A stretch of 64,000 nt of DNA from assembly GCA_020064725.1 (NCBI GenBank), contig JAGTWJ010000017.1:930001-994000 (forward strand). Direction: 5' to 3'. This DNA comes from Drechslerella dactyloides. Lineage: Eukaryota > Ascomycota > Orbiliomycetes > Orbiliales > Orbiliaceae. Position 1 is the stretch's first letter; each line of letters begins with the position of its first letter. A program made the translations under genes and the position numbers. Under the pieces are notes generated by a model. It did not search any database. It saw nothing but the letters and a program-made list of their open reading frames with translations, and was not told the origin of the DNA. Of this stretch, positions 11,120 through 21,413 are shown in pieces.

Positions 11120-13066
11120 ATGTCCCAACAAAGCGACCAGGGCCAGGGGGAAGCCCTTCAAAACCCCAATGACGAGCACGCACAGGGTTCGGGGGAAGCC
11201 CTTCAAAACCCCACACCGACAACCAGCAGCCTCAATCCGTTGAGCCCGCTGCAGCAGCAAGCGTTGGCGGAGCAGGACTTGCGTATGTCCATGGCGATGT
11301 TCTTTCAGGGCGTCGCCGAAGCTCCGCAGACGGACAGGAGGATTGCCGTGCCGAAAGGCATCGTCGCGAAGCAAACCGCCGTTGTGAAGGAGGCCGCGGT
11401 CTCCGGAACTAAGCGACCTGTTAGCGACCTCGAGGCAACTCCTGGGGAGGTTCCGGTGACACCACCTTCCCGTAGGAGGAGGCTGTCGCCGGAGCCTGGC
11501 GAGTCGGCCGCTGCGGGAGATTCGTCTCCCAACGCACCGAGGAGTCAGGTACTCCCTGAGGTTCCGAGGACCCCACCTAACTCCGTTAGGCGGGGATCTG
11601 AGGAGCTCGGCGAGTCGGCTGTCGCGGGGCCTTCGGGCTCTAAGACGTCGTCGAGGAACCGGGTACTCCCTGCAAGACCTCGGGTACCGCCCCCAGCCGC
11701 CGCCCCGTCGAGTAGGCCGTTCAGCGTAACGAGTCTGCTCGACAAGATCGAGTCTGGTTCTCATAACCTCGGTTTGAGAGCTGGGCTCGATCTGGGCAGG
11801 CTGGGACCGCAGTACCATGAGAGGATCCATCAGGCATCCTCAGCTCTTGCTGCGATCACAGGCGACTTCCCATCGCCACCACCCCGTTGGAACTCGGCGA
11901 AAGAGCCAACGGCACGAGTAATCGCGACTCCGGTCGCACCTTCAGCAAGGCCCACGATGGAGGATTCCGTGGTGCCGACAGCGCCAGCAGCGCCGCAGGA
12001 GCCAGTGGTCCCCACTGCGTCTCCTTTTTCCGCGGTTGTTGCACCTGTCAACCCCGCTCGGGTCGTCAGTAGCGCCCAGGCGGGTCCGGCCCCTGCAGCC
12101 GATGCCCCAGCACCTGTTGTTCTTGCAGCATCTGCTCAGGTGGCGACTGCATCGGTGGACCTCGCCACGGCGTCTACAGCCGTTGAGCCGGCGGCCCCTG
12201 TTACGAGGGATCCCGCTCCAGTTGTGTCCCGCGACACAGTCTCCGTTCCGGTTGCTTCTGCGCCGGCTGCGGCCGTTGCCGTTGTCGCACCTGCTTTGTC
12301 TCGTGCGGCCCCGGCGACAGCTGCACCGCCAGTTGCTCCCGTCACTGTTTCTGTGCCGGCTAACACGGCGACTCCAACGGGTCCTGTCGTGTTCGCAGCA
12401 TCTCCGATCCCGATTCCCGCTTTTGCGGCTTTCGGATCCGCGAGACCTGCACCGACAGCCCCCGCGGTTTCCCCCTCTGTTACCCGCGCGGCCGCAGCTT
12501 CAGCGGGTCCGGTCGTAGCACCGCCCGAGATTACTCCTGCTACGTCGAGTTCCGCTTCCGCTTCCGCTCCTGCGTCCGCGCAGCCAAGGGTCTCTCTTCC
12601 CCTCCCGGCGGTCCAGTCGACACACGTCACGTCGACAGCCCCACCAGCACAAACACAACTGCAGCAGCCAATTTTCCCACCAGTTGTGGCAGCCGTTGAC
12701 GTCGAGGTTCCCATGCCCGACGCTCCTCCGGTTCCTGCGGCAGCGATTGACGCCGAGGTCGTTATGATCGACGCGTTCAGTCCTCCGTGGGCTCTGGCTG
12801 CCGTTGATGTCGAGGTAGAAATGCCTCAGGCACCACGGTACCGGAGGCACTTGTCGTTGGTGGGTGCGTACCCCATCAAGTCTTCCCCTGTGCAACGGGC
12901 GTTTCTCGGGAAACACTTTGCGCACAGGAGGGGGAAGGGAGACAGGCAGAGGCGGATGACGATTGATGTTGTCCCGCGCCGGAACCACAAGTTCGCCAGA
13001 ACTTGTGCGAAGGTGCAGTACCGCATCAGTCGTGCGGGGATAATGGTGGTGGGGAGGAGTTTGTGA
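11120..13066 (+). CDS. Ala/Pro/Val-rich low-complexity protein, 648 residues
   Basis: A 648-residue open frame from an ATG at 11120. The first 31 residues contain a 45-bp in-frame duplication, the segment GEALQNP occurring twice. Residues about 90-200 repeat blocks such as PRTPPNSVRRGSEELGESA, with SRRRRLSPEPGESAAAG as a diverged partner. Residues about 270-500 are a long Ala/Val/Pro/Ser-rich disordered region. Near the C-terminus three variants of one motif follow each other: DVEVPMPDAP, DAEVVMIDAF, DVEVEMPQAP. After these comes a basic stretch (QRAFLGKHFAHRRGKGDRQRR, then PRRNHKFART). No signal peptide or membrane segment. No family recognised. The acidic motif followed by a basic tail parallels the gene at 8996-9787. 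The long open frame could partly reflect GC-rich composition, but on this strand it has no stops over 1.9 kb. Function unknown. Confidence 0.6.
   Translation: MSQQSDQGQGEALQNPNDEHAQGSGEALQNPTPTTSSLNPLSPLQQQALAEQDLRMSMAMFFQGVAEAPQTDRRIAVPKGIVAKQTAVVKEAAVSGTKRPVSDLEATPGEVPVTPPSRRRRLSPEPGESAAAGDSSPNAPRSQVLPEVPRTPPNSVRRGSEELGESAVAGPSGSKTSSRNRVLPARPRVPPPAAAPSSRPFSVTSLLDKIESGSHNLGLRAGLDLGRLGPQYHERIHQASSALAAITGDFPSPPPRWNSAKEPTARVIATPVAPSARPTMEDSVVPTAPAAPQEPVVPTASPFSAVVAPVNPARVVSSAQAGPAPAADAPAPVVLAASAQVATASVDLATASTAVEPAAPVTRDPAPVVSRDTVSVPVASAPAAAVAVVAPALSRAAPATAAPPVAPVTVSVPANTATPTGPVVFAASPIPIPAFAAFGSARPAPTAPAVSPSVTRAAAASAGPVVAPPEITPATSSSASASAPASAQPRVSLPLPAVQSTHVTSTAPPAQTQLQQPIFPPVVAAVDVEVPMPDAPPVPAAAIDAEVVMIDAFSPPWALAAVDVEVEMPQAPRYRRHLSLVGAYPIKSSPVQRAFLGKHFAHRRGKGDRQRRMTIDVVPRRNHKFARTCAKVQYRISRAGIMVVGRSL
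11146..11213 (+). repeat. 45-bp in-frame tandem duplication within the low-complexity gene
   Basis: GGGGGAAGCCCTTCAAAACC begins at 11146 and again at 11191, a spacing of 45 bp (15 codons). It keeps the reading frame and duplicates the peptide GEALQNP. Confidence 0.8.
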
Positions 13067-13344
13067 AAGAGCGCATGTGGGTGGAGACATTCGGATGATG
13101 AGCGGTGAGAAAGTCAGAAGGTGGACCTTTGCATGTCCCCTTCGCACGGCTGGTATCGAGGACGCAGGGACCTTTGGTCCGTTTGCTGAGGCCAGTGGGT
13201 TCGGGTGGTGGGTGGCTTTCTTGCTCTCTGATTTCGTCTTTCTTCGTTCGCATGTGTTCTCGGCAACTTTAGGTGAGTGAATACCGGACGCATGATGACC
13301 AACGGGCTCGTTGTAGCTCCACAACGCTGGGGGGTTATACATTT

Positions 13345-13766
13345 TCGAAAGCGGCGGATCTGGCGTATGCTAGGTCTACACAGACAGTCCAAGTTGCGAT
13401 GCATTGAAGGTATCAGGCGTTCGATTCCTCGCTGTCTTCTTCGTCCAGGAGGTGTCCTTTGGGGCCCCAGATCGGGCAAGTTGCAGATTGAGTTTGAGTC
13501 AGCCAGGGATGCGGGATATGCAATTCGTATTCTTCGGGCTCGAGTGCGCTGTCCGACGAGATGTTCAAAAGCGGTGGATCCGGCTCCGGCTGGGTCTACA
13601 CAGACGGTTCAAGTTGCGACACGTTGAAGGCATCAGGTGTTCGATTCCTCTCCGCTTCTTCGTCCAGGAGGTGTCCGTAGGACCCCAGATCGGGCAAGTT
13701 GCCGGTTGAGTTTGAGTCAGCCGTATATGCGGGATGCGTGATTCGTCTTCTTCGGGCTCGAGTGCA
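13345..13766 (+). repeat. Tandem duplication, unit about 218-220 bp, two copies
   Basis: Copy 1 begins near 13345 (AAAGCGGCGGATC) and copy 2 near 13565 (AAAAGCGGTGGATC). Shared blocks are GTCTACACAGAC, TCAAGTTGCGA, GTTCGATTCCTC, TTCGTCCAGGAGGTGTCC, CCCAGATCGGGCAAGTTGC, TTGAGTTTGAGTCAGCC and CTTCGGGCTCGAGTGC. The copies differ by scattered substitutions. The array lies about 280 bp past the stop of the low-complexity gene and could be part of its 3' UTR. No convincing long protein frame crosses both copies. Confidence 0.88.
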
Positions 13767-14094
13767 TCGTTAGTAGAGCCCTTTTTTGTTACACCGGCGT
13801 CTGTGGGTTTTTTTGCAGAGTTACCGCTTGCTCCTTGCGAGTGTGTCTGGTGTTTGCTCGCTTCATTGTTGTCGCCTGTTTTCCGTGCGACACTTATCGT
13901 GGAGGTGGGGGTGATGGGTTCCCGGGCCCTGTGCAGCCGGGAGTGTCGTGCGGACAGGAATAATTTTTTGTTTTTTTACATGACGATTACCATGCGTCTT
14001 TTGCCGGCATTGCCGTAGCCAGAATGAGTCCGGAGAGGTTCTCCGAGTCCCCGTTTTTTGCGGGAGTATCGGTCTGTGGAAGTTGCTTCCAGGG

Positions 14095-14350
14095 CCGGCC
14101 AGGCAGTTTGTTGTCGAGTTAGTCAGGCATTCATCCAGTCAAGTCGTTCGGGCGTTCTGTCAGTCAGGCAGTCAAGGCAAGTCAAGGCACGTCAAGTCAA
14201 AGTCAAGTCAGGCAGTCAGTCGAGTCACGACAGTTAGTCGCGTCACGGCAGTCAGCCAGTCAAGTCACGTTGGCGTACGGTAGTCGAATCAGCTCTCAAG
14301 GTTTGAATCAGGTCGAGTCGCCTCAGCAAGTCGTCGAGTTGCGCAGTCAG
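14095..14350 (+). repeat. AGTCA/GTCAAG-rich degenerate tandem tract
   Basis: The tract is largely built from AGTCA words, for example GGCAGTCAAGGCAAGTCAAG, AAGTCAAAGTCAAGTCAGGC and GTCACGGCAGTCAGCCAGTC. A second, smaller cluster lies at about 15027-15075. The reverse complement is a series of TGACT half-sites. It looks like an expanded short-period repeat; a binding-site array is only a possibility. Confidence 0.75.
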
Positions 14351-15425
14351 CAGTCATCGTCTTTGTCATGAAATGGGCCAGGTTTTCCGTCTCGCGATTG
14401 GCATGCAGGTGGTTTGAACGAAACTCAATTTTGCTATATATCGACTTTGATTCATCCTCGAGGTATGAGCCGCCAAACTGGTATCGGTGTCAGTTGTCAG
14501 CTGAAAGTCACTTTCTCTCCATGATCCTTTTTTATTACCGGTGGAAGACAATCCGTTCAATTTATTTAAATTGTCTCGTGGGTTCCATCCGTTAGAGAGA
14601 AGGTGGCTGGCTCGTTATTTGATATTTTCGTGTCTACGATACGGTATCTATATGTGGGATGCTTGAACGGTTATTTATTCTGTTCTACATTCTGCGTGCA
14701 AGACATTCGGTTCCCGCGTCTTTGGGAGTTCGATTTCGAAAGTCAGTCAGTATCACGATGCGATATATCAATATTCGCGGTTCACGTTCAGTGTTGGCGG
14801 AGTCTCGATGCCTACTTGGTAAGTAATATTCCTTCCAGATTACCCCCGGTCTTCCAAGCTAACAAAAAGTCTACGCAGGAAATCACATTTAATACATCTA
14901 AATGACCAGGCTTTAGTGTTTGCCGGCGCGGACACACGAATCAATTCATAGCCAAGTCTTCTCAGCACGTATTCCTCCACTGATAGTTGTTTTCAACTCT
15001 CGCCGGTGGGAATTCGCAGCCTTGACAGTCAAGTCAGTCATCTCCAAGTCAGCCAGTCACCTCAAGTCGAATCAGCAGGCAAAGAGACTCCTCCCATCTG
15101 GATGTTGTGTGTGGGAACACGGCATACGGGTTTAACGTGGACATTGGGACATTTTACGGTAAGTATAGCTCGCCAGGGATCCATCCACCTCTCTTTATTT
15201 ATCATGATATTCGATTCTATCTATCATGGTATTGTATTCCTCTCGTGCACCGAACGTTGTGTTTGGCCTGCGTGTGAGAGAACGTTTTCATCATCATTGC
15301 CATAGTCAAAGGTACCCTTGGTGCTGTTCGACGGTGATGCATGCATGTACTTGCGGCTTGATTTATAGCTGCTTTATTGGATCTCTGGTGGGTGAGTATT
15401 TACTTTCTTGGTAACGCGGAGAGCG
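14351..15425 (+). other. Possible transcribed region with several intron-like signals, no clear protein
   Basis: GTAAGT or GTGAGT donors occur near 14819, 15159 and 15392. Pyrimidine-plus-AG acceptors follow at least the first (TTCCAG near 14839). The pieces between them do not assemble into a protein that I can recognise. They may be 5' untranslated exons of the small gene at 15426, or a non-coding transcript. Confidence 0.3.
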
Positions 15426-15746
15426 ATGGCTTTGGGGATTAGCCATCGTGGTTCACAAGTACTCGCGATCGTACCAACTATGTAAGTCTTCTTTCATCGG
15501 TCGATATGTTGGACACAGCTAACGGATTTTCCTAGATGCAAAGGATTTCTAAGACTATATGAGCATTCTCGCTGGATGCAGTGGAAGATACGCTGCTGGC
15601 TTCAGCTCATCTTTCCCGGCTTGGGGATTTCAGCAGGCTGCTTCGTCTCGGTGTTGAGACCGGGCATGCCCTTTGCTTCTTGGGTCTTCGACAGTCACCT
15701 TGATATTCCACAACAGAGGAATACACACCCTTCCAAGACATACTAG
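15426..15746 (+). CDS. Possible small spliced gene, 88 residues
   Basis: Exon 1 is 15426..15481 from ATG (MALGISHRGSQVLAIVPT). The intron 15482..15535 has a GTAAGT donor, a GCTAAC branch and a CCTAG acceptor. Exon 2 is 15536..15746, ending in TAG. The join is in frame and opens 88 codons without a stop. The middle is hydrophobic and aromatic (WKIRCWLQLIFPGLGISAG, then CFVSVLRPGMPFASWVF), which could form one membrane segment. Canonical splice signals speak for a real transcript. The short length means the open frame could be chance. No family recognised. Confidence 0.35.
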
Positions 15747-16159
15747 TTGGTACTATTCGCGGTAAGAATATTCGGGCAAGATCAGGAGCTCACATCGGCA
15801 CATCTCACAAACACAAACCTCTACCTATCGACGCAGCGAGCTCTCACATACACTTTCGGTTTTATCATTCTCTATCTCTGTCTCTCTCTACCTCTCTTTG
15901 AAGTCTCTCATAAGTCTCGCAAAACAACCAGAGATGGCAGCACAACCAGGCTCGTGGCTCCAAAAAAACAAGAAGAAAAAAGAAAAGAAAAGAAAAGCAA
16001 AGAAGAAGAAAAACACACAATCTCGAGCCATGAAGCCATGTCATGATTCCATCAACAGGCAAAAACGTCACCCAAGTCTTTACCGATAGTGGTCTCAAAA
16101 CGTCAAAAATGACCCCATCACGAAAGCCAACAACAAAAACGAGACCTGATGTGAGCGTG

Positions 16160-16378
16160 CCTTTCTTGCCCGCTATTCTTACGACCTATACACGACACTC
16201 AGGCTCATGGACAACAGTTAGAAGGCCTTCTTCGCTACATGAAGGCCATCAACCTCCAAAGTACGAGAAATGGACTTGACAAGTCATATGAGAAAGCCAT
16301 ACTCAACATAAAATACGGCCTCATGGAGTACCTCAAAATATGCGGTCAAATCAAGATGCCCAGCCATGCAGTTTCGTC
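16160..16378 (+). pseudogene. Broken coding-like fragment
   Basis: One frame reads LARYSYDLYTTLRLMDNS and then meets a stop. Another continues with LEGLLRYMKAINLQSTRNG, DKSYEKAILNIKYGLMEYL and KICGQIKMPSHAVSSSKT before a TGA at 16376-16378. The composition is protein-like, and the two pieces would join with a one-base frame change. No family recognised. Confidence 0.35.
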
Positions 16379-17307
16379 ATCAAAAACATGAATCACCGAC
16401 TATATACTACGTCTGTATATATGACATCTTGCGCATGGCTGGGTCCATTCATCATGTTTAATCCCCCACGATGAATGTTTCTCATACATATATACAAACG
16501 ATGGAGGTTTTGTTAAGAAGAAGATTAGAGAATCCGGTGGATACAAATGTGGGGGAGGAGGGGGGAGAGGAGGATCTGGAATTGAGGACCAAGGCATGAA
16601 AGGAAGACCCATTGTCAAAGAGAAGACATGGGAATTAGAATAGAATAGAAACAAACAAGATACAGAACCAAATAATAGAATAGAAGAAGCAGACGAGAGA
16701 TGAGGGGAAAGAGCAAGAAGACGAAGACGAAATTTGACGAAGATAACAAAAGAGGGTGCGAAAAAATGGGGTGGGAAGCAGAAAACGAAAGAGGATGAAT
16801 GGCAAAGAAAATAATCAAATGGAGCAAAGACAAATCTTAAGAGAAGGAAATGGAGACATTAAATATCTGAACAAGTGATGTGGAAGAAAATTCTGGGATT
16901 GGAAATGAAAACGAAGGGGACATGGAAAATGATACGGGGATGAGCATTATGAACTTTACGCACCTGTACAACACCACGAACGACAAACATCTTATGCCTG
17001 TATATAGAATATCACGAAGGGATGGCTTCACTTGGCCGTGGATGAAACCTTTGAAGAAACACGGCTTATCATCATATGGAGGAGACTCAAGGATATATAT
17101 GTCTTATTATATCTACAGCATTTCGCGATAGTTCTAGCCTTGCGATCCGTATATATCAAAGCAACATGAGGCACCCGGGTACTGTATCCTACCACAACAT
17201 GTTAATAAATCAGGTATGCTTTAATGGATTTTCTCAACAGATTCATATATGTCTGCACGATCTCTGTCTAAAACGGTCTCATGAATTAGATCTAAATCCT
17301 CACTCTC

Positions 17308-17334
17308 AAGGAAGGCGTCTGGCTTGCGAGACAA
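17308..17334 (+). repeat. 27-bp segment repeated in inverse orientation at 63257-63283
   Basis: AAGGAAGGCGTCTGGCTTGC followed by GAGACAA occurs here and, reverse-complemented, just outside the right end of the DNA transposon. The match is exact over 27 bp; flanks differ. It suggests a dispersed repeat family of which only this core survives in the two places. Confidence 0.7.
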
Positions 17335-18957
17335 CTCTCAGACGAAAGCTCACATCTGTCTGGGAATTCACCCATCTGAGACTTACATTTAATTCACTGC
17401 GTACAAAGACTCACAGCTCTTACGCTTCGTCTTAATTCCCCGATAGCTCCTCGTATAATACGAGTCTGCAACCGTCCCGTTTCTTGATTCTCGATGCTAG
17501 CTACGGACGCTTCTGACTTCACGCTGATGACTACTCCCTGTTATGACGATTGCATACCACGAAACCGCCATATGGTACTCAACTGCCTGCAGTGACGGGA
17601 AGCTTCTAGTGGTGACGTCAGAAGACATTTAAGTCTTCCCTATGAAGTTAAGCGAAACTTCTAGAGGAGGCGTATACCTGAAGAGCATAGAAGGATGGAG
17701 GAGGAAAAGCATGAACTCTGTTATAAGTATCACGCCAATACTAGACTATGGATATCTGCATGGCTCCTATTACTCTTCACCATACGCTTTGCGACAAGTA
17801 CAAATGAAGGCTCTATCGCTACACAATGGGATGCGCCCGCTGCAGTGCTTGCGGTATATATTCTACGATTCTACGATAGAGCTCAAAGCTGTCAGTGCTG
17901 AGCTCAATTACTGTCGCTGTCGTAACGTACAAGGGTGTAGCGCCTTTGTCAGCCGCTCTCTCCTTAGCGTGCGCTAGAGAACAAAGAGCTGACGGGCAGC
18001 TTTGCTGAGCAGGTACTATAAATATCATATATGATCTACTCTCTCTCCCCTTCTCTCCTCTTTCACTTTCATCTCTCCATCCTTTATTAATCTCATACTC
18101 AACGTCCTTCATAACCACCGAAAAGAAAAACCTGGACAAAGGTTTCATGACATATATTTGGGGCCGTACGCGTAACGCAAAATGATACGATTATATATAA
18201 ATGGCTTATGATAACGCTCCGAGCAGCAGCGATGGTGATACCTGTGATCTCTTCCGTGTTGGTCTACAATGAAGGGTCTACTGGCATGAACACGATAATC
18301 TCCATTCTCAGAGACATGCAATAATAATGCAAGAATATGATGAAAATCAACAACTCATCACATGAAGTGACAGAATGCTAATCGCATCACTCAACAGAAG
18401 CATGTCGACCAAGATCAATCTATAAATCTAGGCCATAAGTTGACCAAACGCATGACTGTAAAGAGGCCACCCACAAGACATGTCCAGACAGCTCGATCAA
18501 GCATCATTCTCAAGAGAGCTTTGGAGATCTTGATGATATGTATTATATCTGTTGCTGGGGATGTCAACGACAGAATCATAGGATTTCATCGCATTTAGTG
18601 GTACACCACAAACTACCGACTTATGAACTGCCCTTCACTCGGTGTGAAGCGCTCGAAGGCTTACTAGCTATTGTCTGCTGGTCGGTCTTTGTATGCTCAG
18701 AAGTTACCGTAAGACCTATCGCGATCCGGGAAGATCTCAATAGCATGACGAAAGAAGAAAAGAAAACCTTTATATATATACAAATACTGCAAATGCTCTT
18801 ATCATTCATGTCTAGGGAGTCTAGGGAGGTTGCAGCTGCGCAACGGAAGCAGTCTATGACGAATATGTCTATTCCACACCATATATATACATGCAGAGGA
18901 GGACTTACCGACAAAGACCAAAAATTATGAGATGCCACGAGACTTTTCCCCAGCAAT

Positions 18958-19391
18958 ATGCCCCAAACCAGCCACCGCAGTATACGTGTCCCGCCAGAGC
19001 TTGTCAATTTCAAAATGACCAAGTCAAGTATCTATAGGTGGGTAGTAGCGGAAATGTACAAGCCGACGCAAGAGACCGCCGCAAGACTCAAAGAAACTCT
19101 GGACATGCCAGCCGCGCCGGGCAATCGGCCCAAGAGGCGACCAAGGCTATCATAGATGCGCTGAATGCCTGCGAATTGATTATGGCACAAACAAAACATC
19201 CACCACTCTACATATATAGACGGGTCATGGAAATCAACAGGAAGAACCAAAACAATCATGACCACGCAACAAAGCTATATGAGATATTCCATGTATGCAG
19301 ATACCTAACAAATGAACTTCGCACTGAGATATATACCACGGAGGATCCAATATGGATTTTCGACGCAGAAGCGGGAATCCCCAAGATATGA
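18958..19391 (+). pseudogene. Frameshifted coding fragment, unrecognised protein
   Basis: An ATG-initiated frame at 18958 gives IYRWVVAEMYKPTQETAARL then KETLDMPAAPG before diverging near 19125 and ending at 19155. The neighbouring frame becomes protein-like from the same point: SAQEATKAIIDALNACELIM, AQTKHPPLYIYRRVMEINRK, ATKLYEIFHVCRYLTNELR, ending IFDAEAGIPKI at 19391. A single frame change near 19110-19150 would join them into one helical protein of about 140 residues. No catalytic motif and no family recognised. Either a pseudogene or a gene with an unseen intron. Confidence 0.4.
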
Positions 19392-21236
19392 AGCTCCCAG
19401 AGTTGAATACCATATCTGGGGTAGACGACAAACTCTGTCTCCCTGATGACTATATACTGAGCTCAATATTGATTTAATACTGACGGGGTGAGCATGGATT
19501 ATGTAAAACCCTCGATCAGACCAAATATCAACTCCATGGCCTCTACAAAGCAATAACCTCATATGATTTTATTCATTTTATATTGTCGTCTCCTCACCTC
19601 GTATACAGGTACAGGCATTCACACACAACGGTGTTGACTCCGCCCCAGAAAGTAGTTATTTCAAAACTATATTATTGTACTATGAACATAATCCTCTGGC
19701 TTTCTTCCATCCCTCATACCCTCTGCTTTTATCAATCAACACTTGGCACGATGTTCTCTCCTGAGAATCTCAACTATAAATCGAACCATAAATGCATCGA
19801 TAAGATGATTTCAACCATCTCTCGCGACAAGTTATGTCTGTATCTCTATACTATCCGAAATCATGACTACCTTACCTACATTCAAAGCTAGTTCGGATGC
19901 ACCATTGAGAATATGTATCCTACAACCAATATCTTACCACCGCATGATGATCCGCCAAATAAATGTCAGCTCTATTGATGGGGAGCTATATATAGCCGAA
20001 CAAATTGGGTGGCATACCCTTCATGCATTATTCACGGTGATTATACTCCAGCAGGAGGGACTTGGACGCTGAGTGTGCTCTTATGTTGTTGAAAACGAGC
20101 CAGGCAATCTTGCGACACTATGCTATCTATCAAACAGAATCTTTCACAGTAATTAGCATGATATGGCCTACAGGCAACTCGAAAAGCTGAGAATTATGGA
20201 AACTAGAGGTAATAATCTCGAAAAATGACTACAGTGCCTGGAATTGAGGCTTACAACATAGGCCCTGGTCAGGGGTTAGAATTGCAGGCAAATCTCGATA
20301 GAGACGGCAAATACATGTATAAGCAGCCAGTGTAAGAATCAAACAATAAACCCACTACCACGACAAAGTTTAATGCACGACAGCTGCCAGTCTTCCCGAC
20401 CCCACGCAAAAGAAAGGCCTATGAAATTGCTACCTTGTACAGCTGGCGGAACTGGAGCATGAGAGCTTGCTAATGAACCCTCATCTCCTGGTTGTTGACT
20501 GCGGCCTTGTTAGATTCCAATATTTTAAACGAATGCCGCCGCTCATTCCTCAGTCGATGGCTTTGACTACTAATCGAGTTTGCAGTTTTGGAAGGAGCCT
20601 GACGAGATCAGGACGCAAACAATCTGAAGCGTCCATTCGAGCACATGTCCCTCACTACAATTTACTTTGAATGAAAAAGATCATCCAATGAAACAGTATT
20701 CTTCCCAGACATGGACGAGCCATATGACCTCAAATATCTACAATCCAAATGACTAAAGTTCTAGCATCAGAACTCTACCGATCTGCGAGCAGTAATCATG
20801 TCACATATATAAGTCTCTGTCCCTATCGAGATTCATGATCGTCTCTGAATACCAAATCTCCACTATTTTACACCTATTGAGATCCCCGAGATCTTCTTCA
20901 AGATTCAGGCGGCTTTCTAATTTTACGTCGCTCAATACAGGATCCAAGAAGCTTGAGTCAATATATACCAAGAGCAGAAGGAGCGCCTGCGTGCGGTGCG
21001 ATCAAACTACAAGTACTCAGAATTTGTTTGATGTCTTGACAATATTTTTTCCCCAGTCAAACCGTCGTATCATCAATGCGGAATATCGATCTATATATCC
21101 ATGGATGAGAAAATGATATGGACCAAGACAGGCTACGATCCCCATATGTGTTTCTAAGAAAATGTCTTCATTAACCGGGACCATGTCAAGTTTGCACGTT
21201 TGGATCACTATTTTGAGTACTCCAACATCGCATGTG

Positions 21237-21413
21237 CCCCTATGGAACGGGATGCAGCGAATTAGTGTGCGATTGGAGAGCCCCGGCCGGGATGAGAAAT
21301 GGCGTTTGATCGTCGTCTATCGAGGGCTGAATGACCCTATGCCCGAAACTCTATTAAGAGCAAAGAGCGCGGATATTGACACCAGAACCATTACGACTGC
21401 ATGTTTTGCCTAA
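21237..21413 (+). pseudogene. Fragment with a reverse-transcriptase-like motif (weak)
   Basis: Within an open frame ending at 21413 the stretch SPGRDEKWRLIVVYRGLND resembles the start of LTR-retrotransposon reverse transcriptases, where W-R-x-x-V-D-Y-R-x-L-N is typical. Here the usual Asp is Val. No further RT motifs are seen in the 1 kb that follows. The resemblance may be chance. Confidence 0.2.

Noticed and set aside
12136..12714. Long minus-strand frames opposite the low-complexity gene
   Set aside because: Gly/Ala/Thr-rich mirror images of the GC-rich plus-strand repeats; no independent coding signal.
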